64,000 nt of DNA from Flavihumibacter sp036676075. GTDB taxonomy: Bacteria > Bacteroidota > Bacteroidia > Chitinophagales > Chitinophagaceae. The stretch's first letter is position 1; the number at the start of each line of letters is the position of its first letter. The notes below the pieces were generated by a model, which saw only the letters and a list, made by a program, of their open reading frames with translations, had not been told where the DNA came from and made no database searches. Shown piece by piece: positions 63,103-64,000 of the stretch. The position numbers and the translations under genes are program-made. The stretch is taken from positions 1,178,001 through 1,242,000 of the forward strand of contig NZ_JAKFDQ010000007.1 in NCBI RefSeq assembly GCF_036676075.1, written 5' to 3'.

Positions 63103-63930
63103 CTATATTCTGATATTAGCCTGCATACGGATTGGCGTATGCGAGAGGGTGTCTTCGAGGAAGCGAGGCGTAACACCGGCAAATTGTTTGAAATCACGGA
63201 TCAGGTGCATCTGGTCAAAGTAGCCGCATTCATACGTGATATTAGTCCAGCTAAGGTCTGGTCGCATTTCTCTTAGCCGGTATGCTTTGGAGAACCTGGC
63301 AAGTCGGCTAAAGAATTTTGGGGGGATGCCGATCCTCTCTTTGCACTTTCTTTCAAACTGACGGAGGCTTAAACAGGACAGGGATGCGATCATATCCATC
63401 CCCTGGTTGCCATTTTGCAGCAACAGTTCCTGCATCGCAAGGTCAAAGGGAAGGGCCTCTTTCAGCAAATGCAGTCTTTTTAAAAGAAAGTTTTCAATAA
63501 TATCTTTGATCTCATCGAAGCCGGCAGCTTCTCTTAGTTTATCATTTACAATACGAACATCAGCACCTAATATTTCTTCTGCATTAAATCCATCATCATA
63601 AAGTTCCGTCATCGGTATTCCAAGCAGCCGGTATAGTCCACCCGGATGAAAGCCCACTGCAACAGCTTTATGGCTTTTTCCCACGATCAGGTTAACACGT
63701 GTAATCTGTGGTCCCACGATCACACTGCGGGGTTGCAGCAGAAAACCCTGTTCGCCTTCCTTCTGCATCTCCACCAGGTCATCAATATAGAAGAAGAGGC
63801 AATGTTGCGGTGTAGGGGGATAGGGGCAAGCGATACCAACCTGCTCATCGGGAACATTCGCATGAACGATCCTGATGGTGCTTACAATATGTTGTAAGGC
63901 GGGATGTGGTATATAGTTTCTTGTTTTCAG
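63103..63930 (-). CDS. AraC-family regulator (DUF6597 N-terminus) with apparent CTG start
   Basis: 275 codons from CTG 63930. The N-terminal part KTRNYIPHPALQHIV through PTPQHCLFFYIDDLV is the DUF6597 sensing domain found in many AraC-type regulators, and the C-terminal HTH pair follows (CLSLRQFERKC, NITYECGYFDQMHLIRDFKQFAGVTP). A GTG at 63774 would cut off 52 residues of that domain. TAG lies immediately before the CTG, so the start cannot be further upstream in frame, and AAAAGGG stands a few bases before it. Either CTG initiates or an ATG was lost by mutation or sequencing error. Confidence 0.8.
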   Translation of the reverse strand: MKTRNYIPHPALQHIVSTIRIVHANVPDEQVGIACPYPPTPQHCLFFYIDDLVEMQKEGEQGFLLQPRSVIVGPQITRVNLIVGKSHKAVAVGFHPGGLYRLLGIPMTELYDDGFNAEEILGADVRIVNDKLREAAGFDEIKDIIENFLLKRLHLLKEALPFDLAMQELLLQNGNQGMDMIASLSCLSLRQFERKCKERIGIPPKFFSRLARFSKAYRLREMRPDLSWTNITYECGYFDQMHLIRDFKQFAGVTPRFLEDTLSHTPIRMQANIRI

Positions 63931-63957
63931 CTACCCTTTTCCGAAAAAGTACAAACT

Positions 63958-64000
63958 TTAGTTGAATATTTTAACCAGTTCCTTCAGGTAGGCAAGAACG
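63958..64000 (-). CDS. C-terminal fragment of an upstream minus-strand gene
   Basis: The frame reads ...VLAYLKELVKIFN and stops with TAA at 63960-63958, 27 bp before the AraC start. The right edge of the window cuts the rest. The helical composition is reasonable, but 14 residues do not allow a family call. Confidence 0.35.
   Translation of the reverse strand, partial: VLAYLKELVKIFN

Noticed and set aside
1..64000. CRISPR arrays, insertion sequences, prophage, tRNA or rRNA genes
   Set aside because: No spaced direct repeats, transposase-like genes, terminal inverted repeats or cloverleaf-like segments were seen in the intergenic regions.

Overview
The window reads as an ordinary stretch of a Bacteroidota chromosome, most likely family Chitinophagaceae (inference from gene content and promoter style, not from any marker phylogeny). 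Supporting signs are the recurring TAnnTTTG -7 promoter box, few Shine-Dalgarno sites, an IPExxxVDY protein, DUF2911, a PadR-PspC pair, TolB-amidohydrolase fusions, M28 peptidases with Gln-ending signal peptides, and Rho with a long disordered insertion. No rRNA, tRNA, CRISPR array, insertion sequence or prophage was seen. I annotate 61 coding regions, two of them cut by the window edges.

Layout. 1-5.8 kb: start of a TIGR02757-like gene overlapped by a 58-bp perfect palindrome, then cystathionine synthase/lyase, asparagine synthase, a DUF2911 protein, a CoA-transferase and an AcpH-like protein. 6-12 kb: two tandem small secreted PepSY-like proteins, a deoxyhypusine-synthase-like enzyme, an Arg/Asp-rich secreted protein, an M28 peptidase, rpiB, tatC, and a 57-aa gene not noticed by length-limited calling. 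12-25 kb: SWIM-SNF2 helicase, a second M28 peptidase with PDZ, an IPExxxVDY protein, GNAT, pterin dehydratase, the selenouridine pair mnmH-selD, rho, a D-lactate dehydrogenase and asnS. 25.5-32 kb: a six-gene overlapping operon of two GT-C-like membrane proteins, two GT2 glycosyltransferases, DUF2304 and a DUF3089 lipoprotein. 32-48 kb: 2OG-Fe(II) oxygenase, TolB-amidohydrolase, FadL-type porin, PadR-PspC operon, response regulator, HAD phosphatase, gcvT, mscS, YdjC deacetylase, SRPBCC, comB and GNAT.

48-54 kb carries feoB, a thioredoxin-like protein and a complete arsenic operon arsR-arsM-arsN2-acr3-arsC, read on the minus strand from a promoter that overlaps a candidate ArsR operator. 54-64 kb holds an M24 peptidase, a PIF1-like helicase behind a short SSB, a zinc-ribbon protein, a saccharopine-dehydrogenase-like enzyme, a lipoprotein, a four-repeat PEGA-like protein, a membrane protein, and an AraC regulator whose only plausible full-length start is CTG.

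The arsenic genes cover sensing, methylation, acetylation, efflux and arsenate reduction. mnmH and selD supply selenium to tRNA. The glycosyltransferase operon probably makes polyprenyl-phosphate sugars and transfers them outside the membrane. The most novel items are the 57-aa gene with its own terminator, the CTG-start AraC gene, the palindrome at the left edge, the mirrored glycosyltransferase operon and the PadR leader structure. I found no clear wholly new multi-gene defence or mobile system.
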